From positions 1,054,001-1,118,000 of the forward strand of contig OY763414.1 of NCBI GenBank assembly GCA_963667435.1: DNA of 64,000 nt, given 5' to 3'. This stretch comes from Marispirochaeta sp963667435 (GTDB taxonomy: Bacteria > Spirochaetota > Spirochaetia > JC444 > Marispirochaetaceae). The notes beneath the pieces are model-generated. The model was not told where the DNA came from. It worked only from the letters and a program-made list of their open reading frames with translations, and ran no database searches. The position numbers and the translations under genes are program-made. Shown piece by piece: positions 53,029-60,780 of this stretch. Each line of letters starts with the position of its first letter. Positions within the stretch are counted from its first letter, which is position 1.

Positions 53029-53558
53029 ACTGCCCCCTTCCTTTCGGTTAAATCGTTTGACCGAAACTGGACAAACTCTTCCAGCATCAAATATGGAACA
53101 GTAATGACCATGGACCAGAGCGACACCAAAAGAGGAAGAGAGAAGACATAAAACCGCGGAACAAAAGGGATTGCAATTATATTACTGCGTACCTCAATTT
53201 TGTACAGGCTCGGTCCGTTTAATACTATAAGAAACAGAATAATAAGAATAATCACATACGAGATTTCTGCTATGATCATCTGTTTCCTCCGGTCAAGTCT
53301 GAATAAAAAAGTACTTATTTTTATATGACGTCGCTGTTTGGTTCCGATAGCGGCCCCGAGAAAAGCCGCCCATATAAAACCGTATGTACATAGCTCTTCT
53401 ACCCAGATCTGCGATTTATTAAAAACAGCCCGGGTAAAAACCTGGAAACATATACTTAATACAATGAAGGCGAGCAGTGCCAATCCCAGGAACTTTTCAA
53501 TTCGTGCTATGCTGCCCAACAATCGATTGTATTTATCTATTACAGTATTGAGAGTCAC
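53025..53558 (-). CDS. dctQ: TRAP transporter small permease
   Basis: A 177-aa DctQ-type four-helix membrane subunit; TRAVFNKSQIWVEELCTYGF followed by AAFLGAAIGTKQRRHIKIST is the conserved DctQ segment. It stabilises the large subunit and contacts the binding protein. It lies between dctP and dctM, overlapping the latter. Confidence 0.9.
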   Translation of the reverse strand: MTLNTVIDKYNRLLGSIARIEKFLGLALLAFIVLSICFQVFTRAVFNKSQIWVEELCTYGFIWAAFLGAAIGTKQRRHIKISTFLFRLDRRKQMIIAEISYVIILIILFLIVLNGPSLYKIEVRSNIIAIPFVPRFYVFSLPLLVSLWSMVITVPYLMLEEFVQFRSNDLTERKGAV

Positions 53559-53589
53559 TGTCGCCTTCCTTATTTTTTACAACTCGTAA

Positions 53590-54612
53590 TTAGTCAGCAA
53601 GGTTACGTACTGCCTGCCAGAGCCCTTTGCTCCATTCACCATCATTTTCCATTGTTCCTACAGCGGAAGTACTACGCTTTACCATTTCTGCACGTGCATC
53701 AGGAGTCAGCTCATAGAGTGTTGCACCTTCGACCTTCATTTTTTCAAGAACTTCGGAGGTACCCTCTTCCGCGATCTTACGTGCATAATCTGCAGCTTCC
53801 TGACCTGCCTCTAGAAGGATTTTCTGTATCTCAGGAGTCTGCTTCTCAAACAGTTCATTATTCATAGAAACCTGGTATGTGGAAACGAGATGATTGGTCA
53901 TTGTCACATAGGGGCCGCTTTCATGAAATTTTGCCCCATACGCCGCACCGACAGGTCCTTCTGCAGCTTCAAGAAGCCCGGTTTTCATACCAAGATATAC
54001 CTCCCCCCAGGCGACCCTGTTTGGGTTGGTTTCAAATGTCTGCCATAGAAGCATATAGGTCCGAATATCAGGAACCCGCATCTTCAAACCTTTTAGATCT
54101 GCGAGAGAGTGAACCGGTTTCGACGAGAAGAGGATTCTCTGCTGGGTCGGTGCAATTCCGAGTATCTTGATACCCGCTTTATCCGCAAGTTCATCACTCA
54201 AGGCAGTAAATGCATCACTATTAAAAAAGCGCTGTACATGATCATTATTATCGAAAGTAAAACCCCAGTTCAGGATGGCGAAATCCTTCACCCAGTTTGC
54301 ATACCATCCAGCTACATCGCCATAAAACTGGACTGAACCTTCCATCATCTGCTCGATTACCTGCATATCATTACCAAGTGACTCCCCGGCAATATGCTGA
54401 ACAGTAATTGCACCATTAGTGCGTTCTGTTACAAGTTTACAGAACATGGCATCTGCGAGATTAATCGGGGTGCCAAGAGAATCGGCTTCTCCAAAAATCA
54501 TTGTAGTCTTCTTTTGTTCTTCGCCTTTCTCGGTTGATCCTTCAGCCGCAATAAAGAATGAACCTGAAAATACAATTAAAAACAAAAGACAAAATATGAA
54601 ACTCTTTTTCAT
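53590..54612 (-). CDS. dctP: TRAP transporter substrate-binding protein
   Basis: A 340-aa DctP-family periplasmic protein with a cleavable signal (SFIFCLLFLIVFSGSFFIAA). The conserved arginine segment LADLKGLKMRVPDIRTYMLLW near residue 168 binds a carboxylate in this family, which points to an acidic ligand. GLLEAAEGPVGAAYGAKFHE and PEIQKILLEAGQEAADYARK complete the fold. AGGAGGAG precedes the ATG. The 161-bp AT-rich gap upstream separates it from the araC-type gene and may contain its regulated promoter. Confidence 0.92.
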   Translation of the reverse strand: MKKSFIFCLLFLIVFSGSFFIAAEGSTEKGEEQKKTTMIFGEADSLGTPINLADAMFCKLVTERTNGAITVQHIAGESLGNDMQVIEQMMEGSVQFYGDVAGWYANWVKDFAILNWGFTFDNNDHVQRFFNSDAFTALSDELADKAGIKILGIAPTQQRILFSSKPVHSLADLKGLKMRVPDIRTYMLLWQTFETNPNRVAWGEVYLGMKTGLLEAAEGPVGAAYGAKFHESGPYVTMTNHLVSTYQVSMNNELFEKQTPEIQKILLEAGQEAADYARKIAEEGTSEVLEKMKVEGATLYELTPDARAEMVKRSTSAVGTMENDGEWSKGLWQAVRNLAD

Positions 54613-54773
54613 AAGTTTCTCCTCCTTTAATTTAATTGTAGAGCTGGAATATTATTCCCACCTCAGAAAAAAGAAGGTATTTTTCCGGAATAGTAAGATT
54701 TCATGCAACTATATAGGCATTTTTATTCTTTTTTTACGACTTTTTCACTAACATATGATTCTCTTTGTGTTTT

Positions 54774-55640
54774 TTAAGCAATTATAGTGGATTTTTTATT
54801 AGGACGAAGATTCAACGGTTTCGTGCCAACCAATTTCTGAAAAGCCGCATAAAAGCTGCTGAGTGTAGAGAAACCACAATCCAAGGCAATATCGGTTATT
54901 TTTCTATCAGTATGGATAATCATCTTTTGAGCTTCAGATACTCTAAGAAACAACATAAATTCATTAATTGACATGCCAAATTTTTTCTTGAACAATGAGA
55001 TTATGTACTTTGGGTGAGCTCCTACATATTCAGCAATAATCGAAACATCAAGATTCTCATCAAGATAATTCTCAACAATATATTCACAGATCTGCTGAAT
55101 AAGCTTATTGCCCATTCCAGGCTGTTTGGATTGTGATTCGATTTCCCTTGAAAGTAAACCTTTACGATATCTTTGCCCGATCTCTTCAAGAGTACAACGG
55201 ATCTGCGCACATATAGCCAGCTGTGCCGAGTCTCGTATGGATTTAGAGTTGTTTGCGAGGTCCTCGCCCCAGAATTGAAATAGATAGCTGAATGCTTTGA
55301 GATATCTGTCAAAATCCGATAAGATCAGCCCCCCACTGAAAATTTTCGGAAATAGCTTTGGATTATTAACCCACTGAAAAAAAGATGCCACCGGAACACA
55401 TAGCCAATAATGAGTCTGTTCAACTGAATCAGTATGGATAAAGTGAGGGATTCCTCCCCAGAAAATCAGAAGCTTTCCTGGGTCAACTTGAACCCTGTGT
55501 CCCTGAATTTCAAGAAAATATGATCCCTGATCCACAAAATTGATTTCTATTTCATTGTGCCGGTGATAATGATCCCATGGTTTATCCAGAGTAGCTTTTC
55601 CACAATTAAACCCAAATGTGTATTCTCTAATCAAATCCAT
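54774..55640 (-). CDS. AraC-family activator of the TRAP/methyltransferase genes
   Basis: A 288-aa regulator with an N-terminal cupin sensor (HYHRHNEIEINFVDQGSYFL, VDPGKLLIFWGGIPHFI) and a C-terminal double HTH (DVSIIAEYVGAHPKYIISLF, KITDIALDCGFSTLSSFYAA). The second helix pair and the FQKLVGTKPL tail are intact. The gene is clearly AT-richer than the flanking metabolic genes, consistent with acquisition together with the TRAP genes it precedes. Upstream, 55641-55833 has no gene and is AT-rich promoter-like DNA. Confidence 0.9.
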   Translation of the reverse strand: MDLIREYTFGFNCGKATLDKPWDHYHRHNEIEINFVDQGSYFLEIQGHRVQVDPGKLLIFWGGIPHFIHTDSVEQTHYWLCVPVASFFQWVNNPKLFPKIFSGGLILSDFDRYLKAFSYLFQFWGEDLANNSKSIRDSAQLAICAQIRCTLEEIGQRYRKGLLSREIESQSKQPGMGNKLIQQICEYIVENYLDENLDVSIIAEYVGAHPKYIISLFKKKFGMSINEFMLFLRVSEAQKMIIHTDRKITDIALDCGFSTLSSFYAAFQKLVGTKPLNLRPNKKSTIIA

Positions 55641-55834
55641 GGTTATATATACTCTCTACATAAAAGAAAATTATCAGTTAGGCAACAAAACGACTAGTCT
55701 CAGTATTACACAATTTAGTTAGCTGTCAATGTTTTTACCTTCCAGAAAAACAACAGGTTACATAATGGAGATTTTATTCATTAATTTAAGATTCTATTAC
55801 CATGCAAAAATACATGAAATTTTTAAAGAAATTT

Positions 55835-55863
55835 TTGACGAACCACGGTTTCGGGACTACATT
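55835..55863 (+). promoter_or_regulatory. Sigma-70 promoter of RNA copy 2
   Basis: TTGACG-N17-TACATT identical to copy 1; predicted start near 55870. Confidence 0.75.
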
Positions 55864-55898
55864 TATAGTGTTGGATGTTTCTAACAAGGAGGCAACCG

Positions 55899-55934
55899 AT
55901 GGAAGCACCACCTAAACTGCTGTGCCGGGATTAG
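55899..55934 (+). CDS. 11-aa peptide MEAPPKLLCRD inside RNA copy 2
   Basis: Same AAGGAGG ribosome site and frame as in copy 1; GTG to CTG changes Val8 to Leu, a conservative replacement. Only two sequences are available, so coding selection cannot be judged. Confidence 0.4.
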   Translation: MEAPPKLLCRD

Positions 55935-56097
55935 CCCCGGCAGGTACATATTGTGTTGTTTGAAATCAAATTAAGCACGGAGGCGCCTATAGAACCACCC
56001 TATAGAGTAGCTTACCGAAAAGGTTAATCGAGCTCTTAAAGAGCAATAACGAGATACCAGTTCTGTGAGAAATCACACTAAAGAACGATATTTACAA

Positions 56098-56122
56098 GCC
56101 GGCCTGAGGCCGGCTTTTTTTT
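56098..56122 (+). terminator. Terminator of RNA copy 2
   Basis: GCCGGCC-TGA-GGCCGGC stem with eight T, identical to copy 1. Confidence 0.92.
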
Positions 56123-56141
56123 ATTGAATACTACGGCAAAT

Positions 56142-56170
56142 TTGCGGTTTCATTATCCGTTTACTACAAT
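56142..56170 (+). promoter_or_regulatory. Sigma-70 promoter placing transcription start at an ATG
   Basis: TTGCGG, 17-base spacer, TACAAT (56165-56170). The usual start site, 6-8 bases after the -10 hexamer, coincides with ATG 56177, implying a leaderless mRNA. Confidence 0.6.
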
Positions 56171-56176
56171 TAGATC

Positions 56177-56350
56177 ATGATGAACGGAGACATAGACAGG
56201 ATAACCGGCAGAATAGAAAACCTGCTGCATCGTCTGGGCTTGTTTTTTCGGCATGAAGAACTGGAACCGGATCATTATTTTGATCCCTTTCATCGCCTGA
56301 ATTTTTCCGATGCGGAGATCAGGAAACTTCAGAGAGCAAACAGGAACTGA
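56177..56350 (+). CDS. Small hypothetical protein, probably leaderless
   Basis: A 57-aa ORF beginning MMNGDIDRITGRIENLLHRL, with an amphipathic helix, then FFRHEELEPDHYFDPFHR and FSDAEIRKLQRANRN. It is too regular in helix and charge pattern to dismiss, has a good promoter with no room for a ribosome site, and overlaps the end of the convergent GTPase gene by 32 bases. I recognise no family. A longer frame on the opposite strand (56153-56563) is considered a shadow. Low certainty. Confidence 0.42.
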   Translation: MMNGDIDRITGRIENLLHRLGLFFRHEELEPDHYFDPFHRLNFSDAEIRKLQRANRN

Positions 56351-57263
56351 AGAGCGTCCGAAAATGCTCTTCTCCCTTTCCGTTGCCGGGGACAATAATA
56401 ACAATTCCAACACTGTCCGGCCGTTGGTCAAGCTTTTCCAGAGAAACCGAGTCACCGACACAATCAATCTGATAATAGCCGCCTTCAGAGGCGGGCACCG
56501 CCCCCTTAACCCGGTAGCTTTCTCCTGCGGTACGAACAAGAAACTCTTTGAGTACAGTCTCACTTAACGGTTGATCAGGTGAAATAAGGTAGTTTTTCGG
56601 CCGACCAGCATCTCCCCACCCCATATATGAGGAGTCAAGATCCGGAGTTTCCGGGGCCTGACCGATCATTGTTTCAATTTCACTGAATGAAACATCACCG
56701 AATGACGTATTACGTATCTGTACAGAATCATTTGCTGCGTGAATAAGAGTCTCCGCTTCCAAAATCTGAGCTTCAGAACATTGATCAATCTTGTTGAGCA
56801 CAACAGCTCCGGCATAGCGAATCTGCTCACTGATCACCTGCACGCTCTCATGCAGAACTGGAAGCCTGGGGGCATCGACAACGGTGATAAGCCCCCCGAA
56901 ATGAATTGCCCCTGAGGTGGCCTTCTCCACCCCGGCGGACAAATCTTTCAGGGTTGCCGGTTTTGAGAGGCCGGAACATTCAGCAATAATAAGATCCGGT
57001 TTTTTCTCCGCCAGCTGGACAAGCGCTGACGAAAGAGGACCGGCAAGGCAGGAGCAGAATATCTGGCCGTTATTCAGCTCAAAGATATCCCCCTTTTTCC
57101 TGCCCTCCTCTTCTATTCTTCCCGCATCCACGCCTATAGAACCAAATTCATTGATAATAAGCCCTGCTGTTCTGTTTCCCAGGGTTGCAAGGAGCTTATT
57201 TAATACCGTAGTTTTACCGGATCCAAGAAACCCGGCAATAAAGTAGAGGGGAATACCTGCCAT
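56319..57263 (-). CDS. CobW/HypB-type G3E GTPase
   Basis: A 314-aa G3E-family metallochaperone GTPase: Walker A GFLGSGKTT (11-19), INEFGSIGVDAG, a metal-binding-like NGQIFCSCLAG segment (CxC instead of the CxCC of CobW), ECSGLSKP, VVDAPR and the base-specificity motif LNKIDQC. The C-terminal domain is short. Its ATG overlaps the methyltransferase stop (TAATG). In a corrinoid methyl-transfer operon it may deliver cobalamin or a metal to the methyltransferase or corrinoid protein; similar GTPases accompany MMA-mutase and other B12 enzymes. Confidence 0.87.
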   Translation of the reverse strand: MAGIPLYFIAGFLGSGKTTVLNKLLATLGNRTAGLIINEFGSIGVDAGRIEEEGRKKGDIFELNNGQIFCSCLAGPLSSALVQLAEKKPDLIIAECSGLSKPATLKDLSAGVEKATSGAIHFGGLITVVDAPRLPVLHESVQVISEQIRYAGAVVLNKIDQCSEAQILEAETLIHAANDSVQIRNTSFGDVSFSEIETMIGQAPETPDLDSSYMGWGDAGRPKNYLISPDQPLSETVLKEFLVRTAGESYRVKGAVPASEGGYYQIDCVGDSVSLEKLDQRPDSVGIVIIVPGNGKGEEHFRTLFSSCLLSEVS

Positions 57264-58609
57264 TACATAACCTCGTCTATTGCACCGAAAAGTTCATCCC
57301 GGCTGGGAATAATAGAAGAGTACTTCAACTGGCCGTTGATGTATATACTGGGCAGCTGTTTCACTCCCATGGCTCCGCAGCGGGCGATATTCTCAGGACT
57401 GGTGTATTTATACTCCACAACATCAATTTTATCACCGTAATACTTCTTGGCATCCATTGCAGATGCCATCATGTAGGTACAGGCTGCACATGTAGTGGAA
57501 TCCAGGGTAAAGACCTCAACAAGGGGCCGTTCCAGGTTCTCATAATCCGGCAACTCACCTTCGAAAACCAGGTCCTCTTTTGAGTAGTTCGCTACCATGG
57601 CACGTACAGCTGCGGTATTGTGAACCGCCTGTTCCGCGCCTATTGTATTTTCAACGGGAATGGCATAGGGCATGTCACAGCCGGGAGAGATGATCAGGTT
57701 ATTGTGAGAAACGGAATCCATCAGATCGATTACCGCTTTCATATTATCCTGCTGATTTCCGAAGAGCATAATCGATGTAAGGGGAATATTTCCCGCAAGT
57801 ACCACACCGTACCTGTCTGTTACTGCTTTGGCGGCTGCAAGATCAACGTTTTCATCCACAGAAATATTATCCGGTTTGGTCAGACACATAGGCTCAATAT
57901 TGTTGGTGGCATTTCCACAAACAAAAAATGAGGAGAAAACACCTTTGGCACGAATGTCCGCAAACAATTCAGAAAAAGGTTTCTCCATAAACTCCTTGAA
58001 GTGATCAGGAGAAATCTGAGAGATCAGAGGATCCACAATAGCAACAACATCCATACCGGCCTCAATAAAATAACCGGCCAGAGTTTTCGCAACCTTGTTA
58101 CAGTAATCAAGAAGGTTATGTACATAGTCGGGGTTAAGGATCATGTCCATAAAAAGATTGGTTCCACGAAGGTGTGACGCCAATGTAAACGGACCACAGA
58201 GCAGACCGTACAAAGCAGTCTCTTCTCCGACAGCCGCTTTCATTCGGCGCATTACATCCAGTTCCATCCCAAGACGGCCATCATCCCTGGCAGGAATCTT
58301 GTCGGGGATATCATCAGTGTCAGAAAGAGGATGTGTTGATACCGTGGGAGGTGCATCTTCAGACCAGACAAGTTCACATCCAAGTATTTCGGCCTCAACC
58401 TGCAGATCAAACATCACGGGCTGTCCATCAGGTTTGTAAAGCTTGTTCACTTCCATAAGTGATTCAAACAGCTTGGCCCCGTCAAGAGAAACCTCTTTCG
58501 CAGTATAATCCTTAAGTCGTCCGGCATGGACTCCGGCAAAGGGTACCCAGGGGACATTATCGGGGAGACCATTCCCCATGACTGTATAAATTCGTTCCTT
58601 TCCTGTCAT
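57263..58609 (-). CDS. UroD-type methyltransferase fused to thioredoxin-like domain
   Basis: A 448-aa two-domain protein. Residues 1-360 are a UroD/MtaA-type methyltransferase (VPWVPFAGVHAGRLKDYTA, LLCGPFTLASHLRGTNLFMD, SFFVCGNATNNIEPM, LAGNIPLTSIMLFG, LIISPGCDMPYAIP), with the Cys residues at positions suited to the zinc thiol site of MtaA/MtbA. About residues 370-448 form a thioredoxin-like domain with STTCAACTYMMASAM and LPSIYINGQLKYS. ATG 58609 follows GGGAGG; the frame continues four codons further upstream. It would move methyl groups to or from the corrinoid protein encoded just upstream. The fusion suggests redox control or repair. Confidence 0.85.
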   Translation of the reverse strand: MTGKERIYTVMGNGLPDNVPWVPFAGVHAGRLKDYTAKEVSLDGAKLFESLMEVNKLYKPDGQPVMFDLQVEAEILGCELVWSEDAPPTVSTHPLSDTDDIPDKIPARDDGRLGMELDVMRRMKAAVGEETALYGLLCGPFTLASHLRGTNLFMDMILNPDYVHNLLDYCNKVAKTLAGYFIEAGMDVVAIVDPLISQISPDHFKEFMEKPFSELFADIRAKGVFSSFFVCGNATNNIEPMCLTKPDNISVDENVDLAAAKAVTDRYGVVLAGNIPLTSIMLFGNQQDNMKAVIDLMDSVSHNNLIISPGCDMPYAIPVENTIGAEQAVHNTAAVRAMVANYSKEDLVFEGELPDYENLERPLVEVFTLDSTTCAACTYMMASAMDAKKYYGDKIDVVEYKYTSPENIARCGAMGVKQLPSIYINGQLKYSSIIPSRDELFGAIDEVM

Positions 58610-58682
58610 AAATCCTCCCATGAGCAGAAGCAGGTGGTGATTGTAATTGCGACAATTTTTGTCGTATTAAGCGTTAAAATGA

Positions 58683-58704
58683 ACCCGGCTTTTGTGAGCC
58701 GGGT
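58683..58704 (-). terminator. Stem-loop between corrinoid protein and methyltransferase genes
   Basis: ACCCGGCT / AGCCGGGT 8-bp stem, 6-base loop, followed on the minus strand by TCATTTTAAC. It would attenuate transcription so that more corrinoid protein than methyltransferase is made. Confidence 0.65.
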
Positions 58705-58729
58705 ATGCACAGATCAGTGCTGATTCTTC

Positions 58730-59365
58730 TCAGCTGGCACAGGCGGCTACAGCAGCTTCTGCAGCAGTTGTTGCATCGGCAGTGTAGATATCCGCGCCGA
58801 TAGAATCGCAGAAATTCTTGGTTACCGGAGCTCCGCCAACCATAATGGTAATAGAGTCACGCATACCGGCCTCTGTTGCCGCTTTTACCACATTCTCCAT
58901 TTCGGTCATGGTTGTTGTAAGCAGCGCAGAGCAGGCAATAACCTGTGCACCCTGCTCCTGAGCAGTTGCAATGAATTTCTCAGAAGGAACATCCGCACCC
59001 AGATCGATAACCTCCAGGCCCTTTCCTTCCATCATGATCTTCACCAGGTTTTTACCGATATCATGAAGGTCGCCTTTTACAGTACCAAGAACAACCTTGC
59101 CTTTTGAATCGGCTGCATCGCCAACCATGTGGGGCTTCAGTATTTCAATTCCTGCATTCATAGCCCGGGCTGCAATAAGTACTTCCGGTACATATACTTC
59201 GTTCTTCTTGAACCGTTCTCCGACAATGCCCATTCCGAGCATAAGTCCCTCATTCAGTATTTCTTTTGCACTGCTTCCGTCATCCAGAGCCTTCTGACAA
59301 AGGTCAGCAACCTCTTTGGCTTTTCCCTTCTGCAGCATTTCTGATATTTCATTCCAGTCAGCCAT
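58730..59365 (-). CDS. Corrinoid methyl-carrier protein
   Basis: A 211-aa MtaC/MtbC/MtmC-type protein. The N-terminal helical cap (about 1-85) contains LMLGMGIVGERFKKNEVYVP, and the B12-binding Rossmann domain has the cobalt-ligand motif GDLHDIGKNL with His101, CSALLTTTM and VGGAPVTKNF for the nucleotide tail. It accepts a methyl group from a substrate methyltransferase and passes it to a second one. It lies between the PocR-AraC regulator and the UroD-thioredoxin gene. The first-step substrate is unknown; trimethylamine-, methanol- or methoxy-type donors are all possible. Confidence 0.93.
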   Translation of the reverse strand: MADWNEISEMLQKGKAKEVADLCQKALDDGSSAKEILNEGLMLGMGIVGERFKKNEVYVPEVLIAARAMNAGIEILKPHMVGDAADSKGKVVLGTVKGDLHDIGKNLVKIMMEGKGLEVIDLGADVPSEKFIATAQEQGAQVIACSALLTTTMTEMENVVKAATEAGMRDSITIMVGGAPVTKNFCDSIGADIYTADATTAAEAAVAACAS

Positions 59366-59466
59366 TCCATTTCTCCTTTCAGCATTTATATTATTATCAT
59401 GTCAAATTTCCATTCCGGTATTGAAAAAAAACGTTTCTTTTAGAAGATTTTTAGGCAAAAATCCTC

Positions 59467-60750
59467 TTATCGGTGAATTTCATGACTATCGCCGCTGATT
59501 CTACCCCGGGATTCCCGGTAGCGTCCCGGCGTAACACCGGAAACCCTTTTGAAAACCTTTGAAAAGTAGGACTGGTCTTCATACCCGACCATGGCAGCAA
59601 CATCCACAAGTGGAATGGTAGTATTCCGCAGAATATCACGTGCCTTATCTATACGGTATTTATTCAGGTAATTGTTAAAGCTTACCTTCATCTCTTCCTT
59701 GAAGACCTTTGAGAAATATGCAGGAGAAAGATAAACCTCTCCGGCAACAGCATCGAGGGTTATCTTGTCGCCATAGTTGCTGTGAACATACTGAACAGCC
59801 CGATAGATAGCATCTGCATGCTTTACTTCCCGCAGGTCAAATACAAAATCGGTAAACCGCAGCATAATGCGGGAAAGCCATGCAGCAAGATCCTCAACAG
59901 AGGAAAAGGTATTTATCTGCCGCAGATAGCGGAGATTAAGCCCGAAAACCTGTTCAACCTCAGCGCCGCCTTCAACAGCTGCCCGGGAGAGGAGAACCAC
60001 AAGTTCCAGTACCCGTGACTGAATTACTTCAAGGTTTCTTCCTGAGGAGAAAAAGACGCTTCCGAGAATTTCATTCAGCAGCTGCTGTGATCCCTTTTTA
60101 TCCCCCCGGGAAATAAGGCTCAATAGTTCCCTTTCTTTTTCCAGAGGATATTGATGGGTATGATTCTCTTCGGCCTCTTTTATGTACTGAATATACTCGT
60201 TTATTCTGGATTGCTGCGCCAGGGCCTCAGAGGAGACGCTGAACCTGGTGTCTGCCTGAAAAGACAGGTGTTCTGCAGAAACGGCAAGCATTTCACTCAG
60301 GGCTGTCACCTTCTCAGGAGTAACCCGGGCGATGGATTTCAGGTTATTCAAAAGCTGATCTGTATCAAAATCCATTTCATGCTTACGCTTGAGTTCATCA
60401 ATGACCTCTTCCGGTTCAATCATGAGCGCCGGTCCACCAACAAGAGACCCCTGCATTATACCGTCAATGACAATTGGAGAAGCCCAGTGGACAAGTGATA
60501 CCGGACAGAAATAGATATACTTTCCGCCGAAGCGTTCCGCCTGATATCCACCCCAGAGATGTACCTGATGGCAGTTCAGCTTGTCATGCAGCACTGGTTG
60601 CAGACCACTACAGAACCTGCAGCTTTCACTGGCAAAGAGAGTATCACCTTTATTATCTATTACCGAGCAGCTGCAGCCTGTTGCCTTGGCATAAAAACCG
60701 GCTATCCGCCGTGCCCGCTCCCAATCGAGTTCGTTTGCACCATTATCCAT
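59467..60750 (-). CDS. PocR-domain AraC-family regulator
   Basis: A 427-aa regulator. Residues 1-170 form a PocR sensor with a conserved Cys set (TGCSCSV, CRFCSG, LNCHQVH, YFCPVS) and a SPIVIDGIMQGSLVGGPAL strand. A helical linker follows, and the C-terminal AraC HTH pair is at about 320-420 (LDAVAGEVYLSPAYFSKVFK, DVAAMVGYEDQSYFSKVFKR). PocR domains bind small diols, aldehydes or hydrocarbon-type ligands and often control B12-dependent pathways. It is located between the activase and the corrinoid protein and likely activates the operon. The cysteines could bind a metal centre. Confidence 0.9.
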   Translation of the reverse strand: MDNGANELDWERARRIAGFYAKATGCSCSVIDNKGDTLFASESCRFCSGLQPVLHDKLNCHQVHLWGGYQAERFGGKYIYFCPVSLVHWASPIVIDGIMQGSLVGGPALMIEPEEVIDELKRKHEMDFDTDQLLNNLKSIARVTPEKVTALSEMLAVSAEHLSFQADTRFSVSSEALAQQSRINEYIQYIKEAEENHTHQYPLEKERELLSLISRGDKKGSQQLLNEILGSVFFSSGRNLEVIQSRVLELVVLLSRAAVEGGAEVEQVFGLNLRYLRQINTFSSVEDLAAWLSRIMLRFTDFVFDLREVKHADAIYRAVQYVHSNYGDKITLDAVAGEVYLSPAYFSKVFKEEMKVSFNNYLNKYRIDKARDILRNTTIPLVDVAAMVGYEDQSYFSKVFKRVSGVTPGRYRESRGRISGDSHEIHR

Positions 60751-60780
60751 AATATTGTACGCAACTATAGCAGATTTTAT

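Larger units (their letters stand above)
55834..56125 (+). repeat. 292-bp duplicated element, copy 2
   Basis: Same unit as 50184-50475 with two substitutions and no indels. Here it is followed at once by another promoter and a small ORF rather than by the UroD-family gene. Together the copies frame a 5.4-kb island as direct repeats. Confidence 0.95.
55870..56125 (+). ncRNA. Structured short transcript, copy 2
   Basis: Second copy of the predicted 250-nt RNA. All stems of copy 1 are preserved except that A-to-T at 56025 weakens the TTACC/GGTAA hairpin. Promoter and terminator are unchanged, so both loci should be expressed. It lies between the araC-type gene (divergent) and a small plus-strand ORF. 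Confidence 0.65.

Noticed and set aside
56153..56563. Minus-strand ORF of 136 aa over the end of the GTPase gene
   Set aside because: It is out of frame with the GTPase across 245 bases of clear G3E coding sequence and has no protein-like features; a frame shadow.
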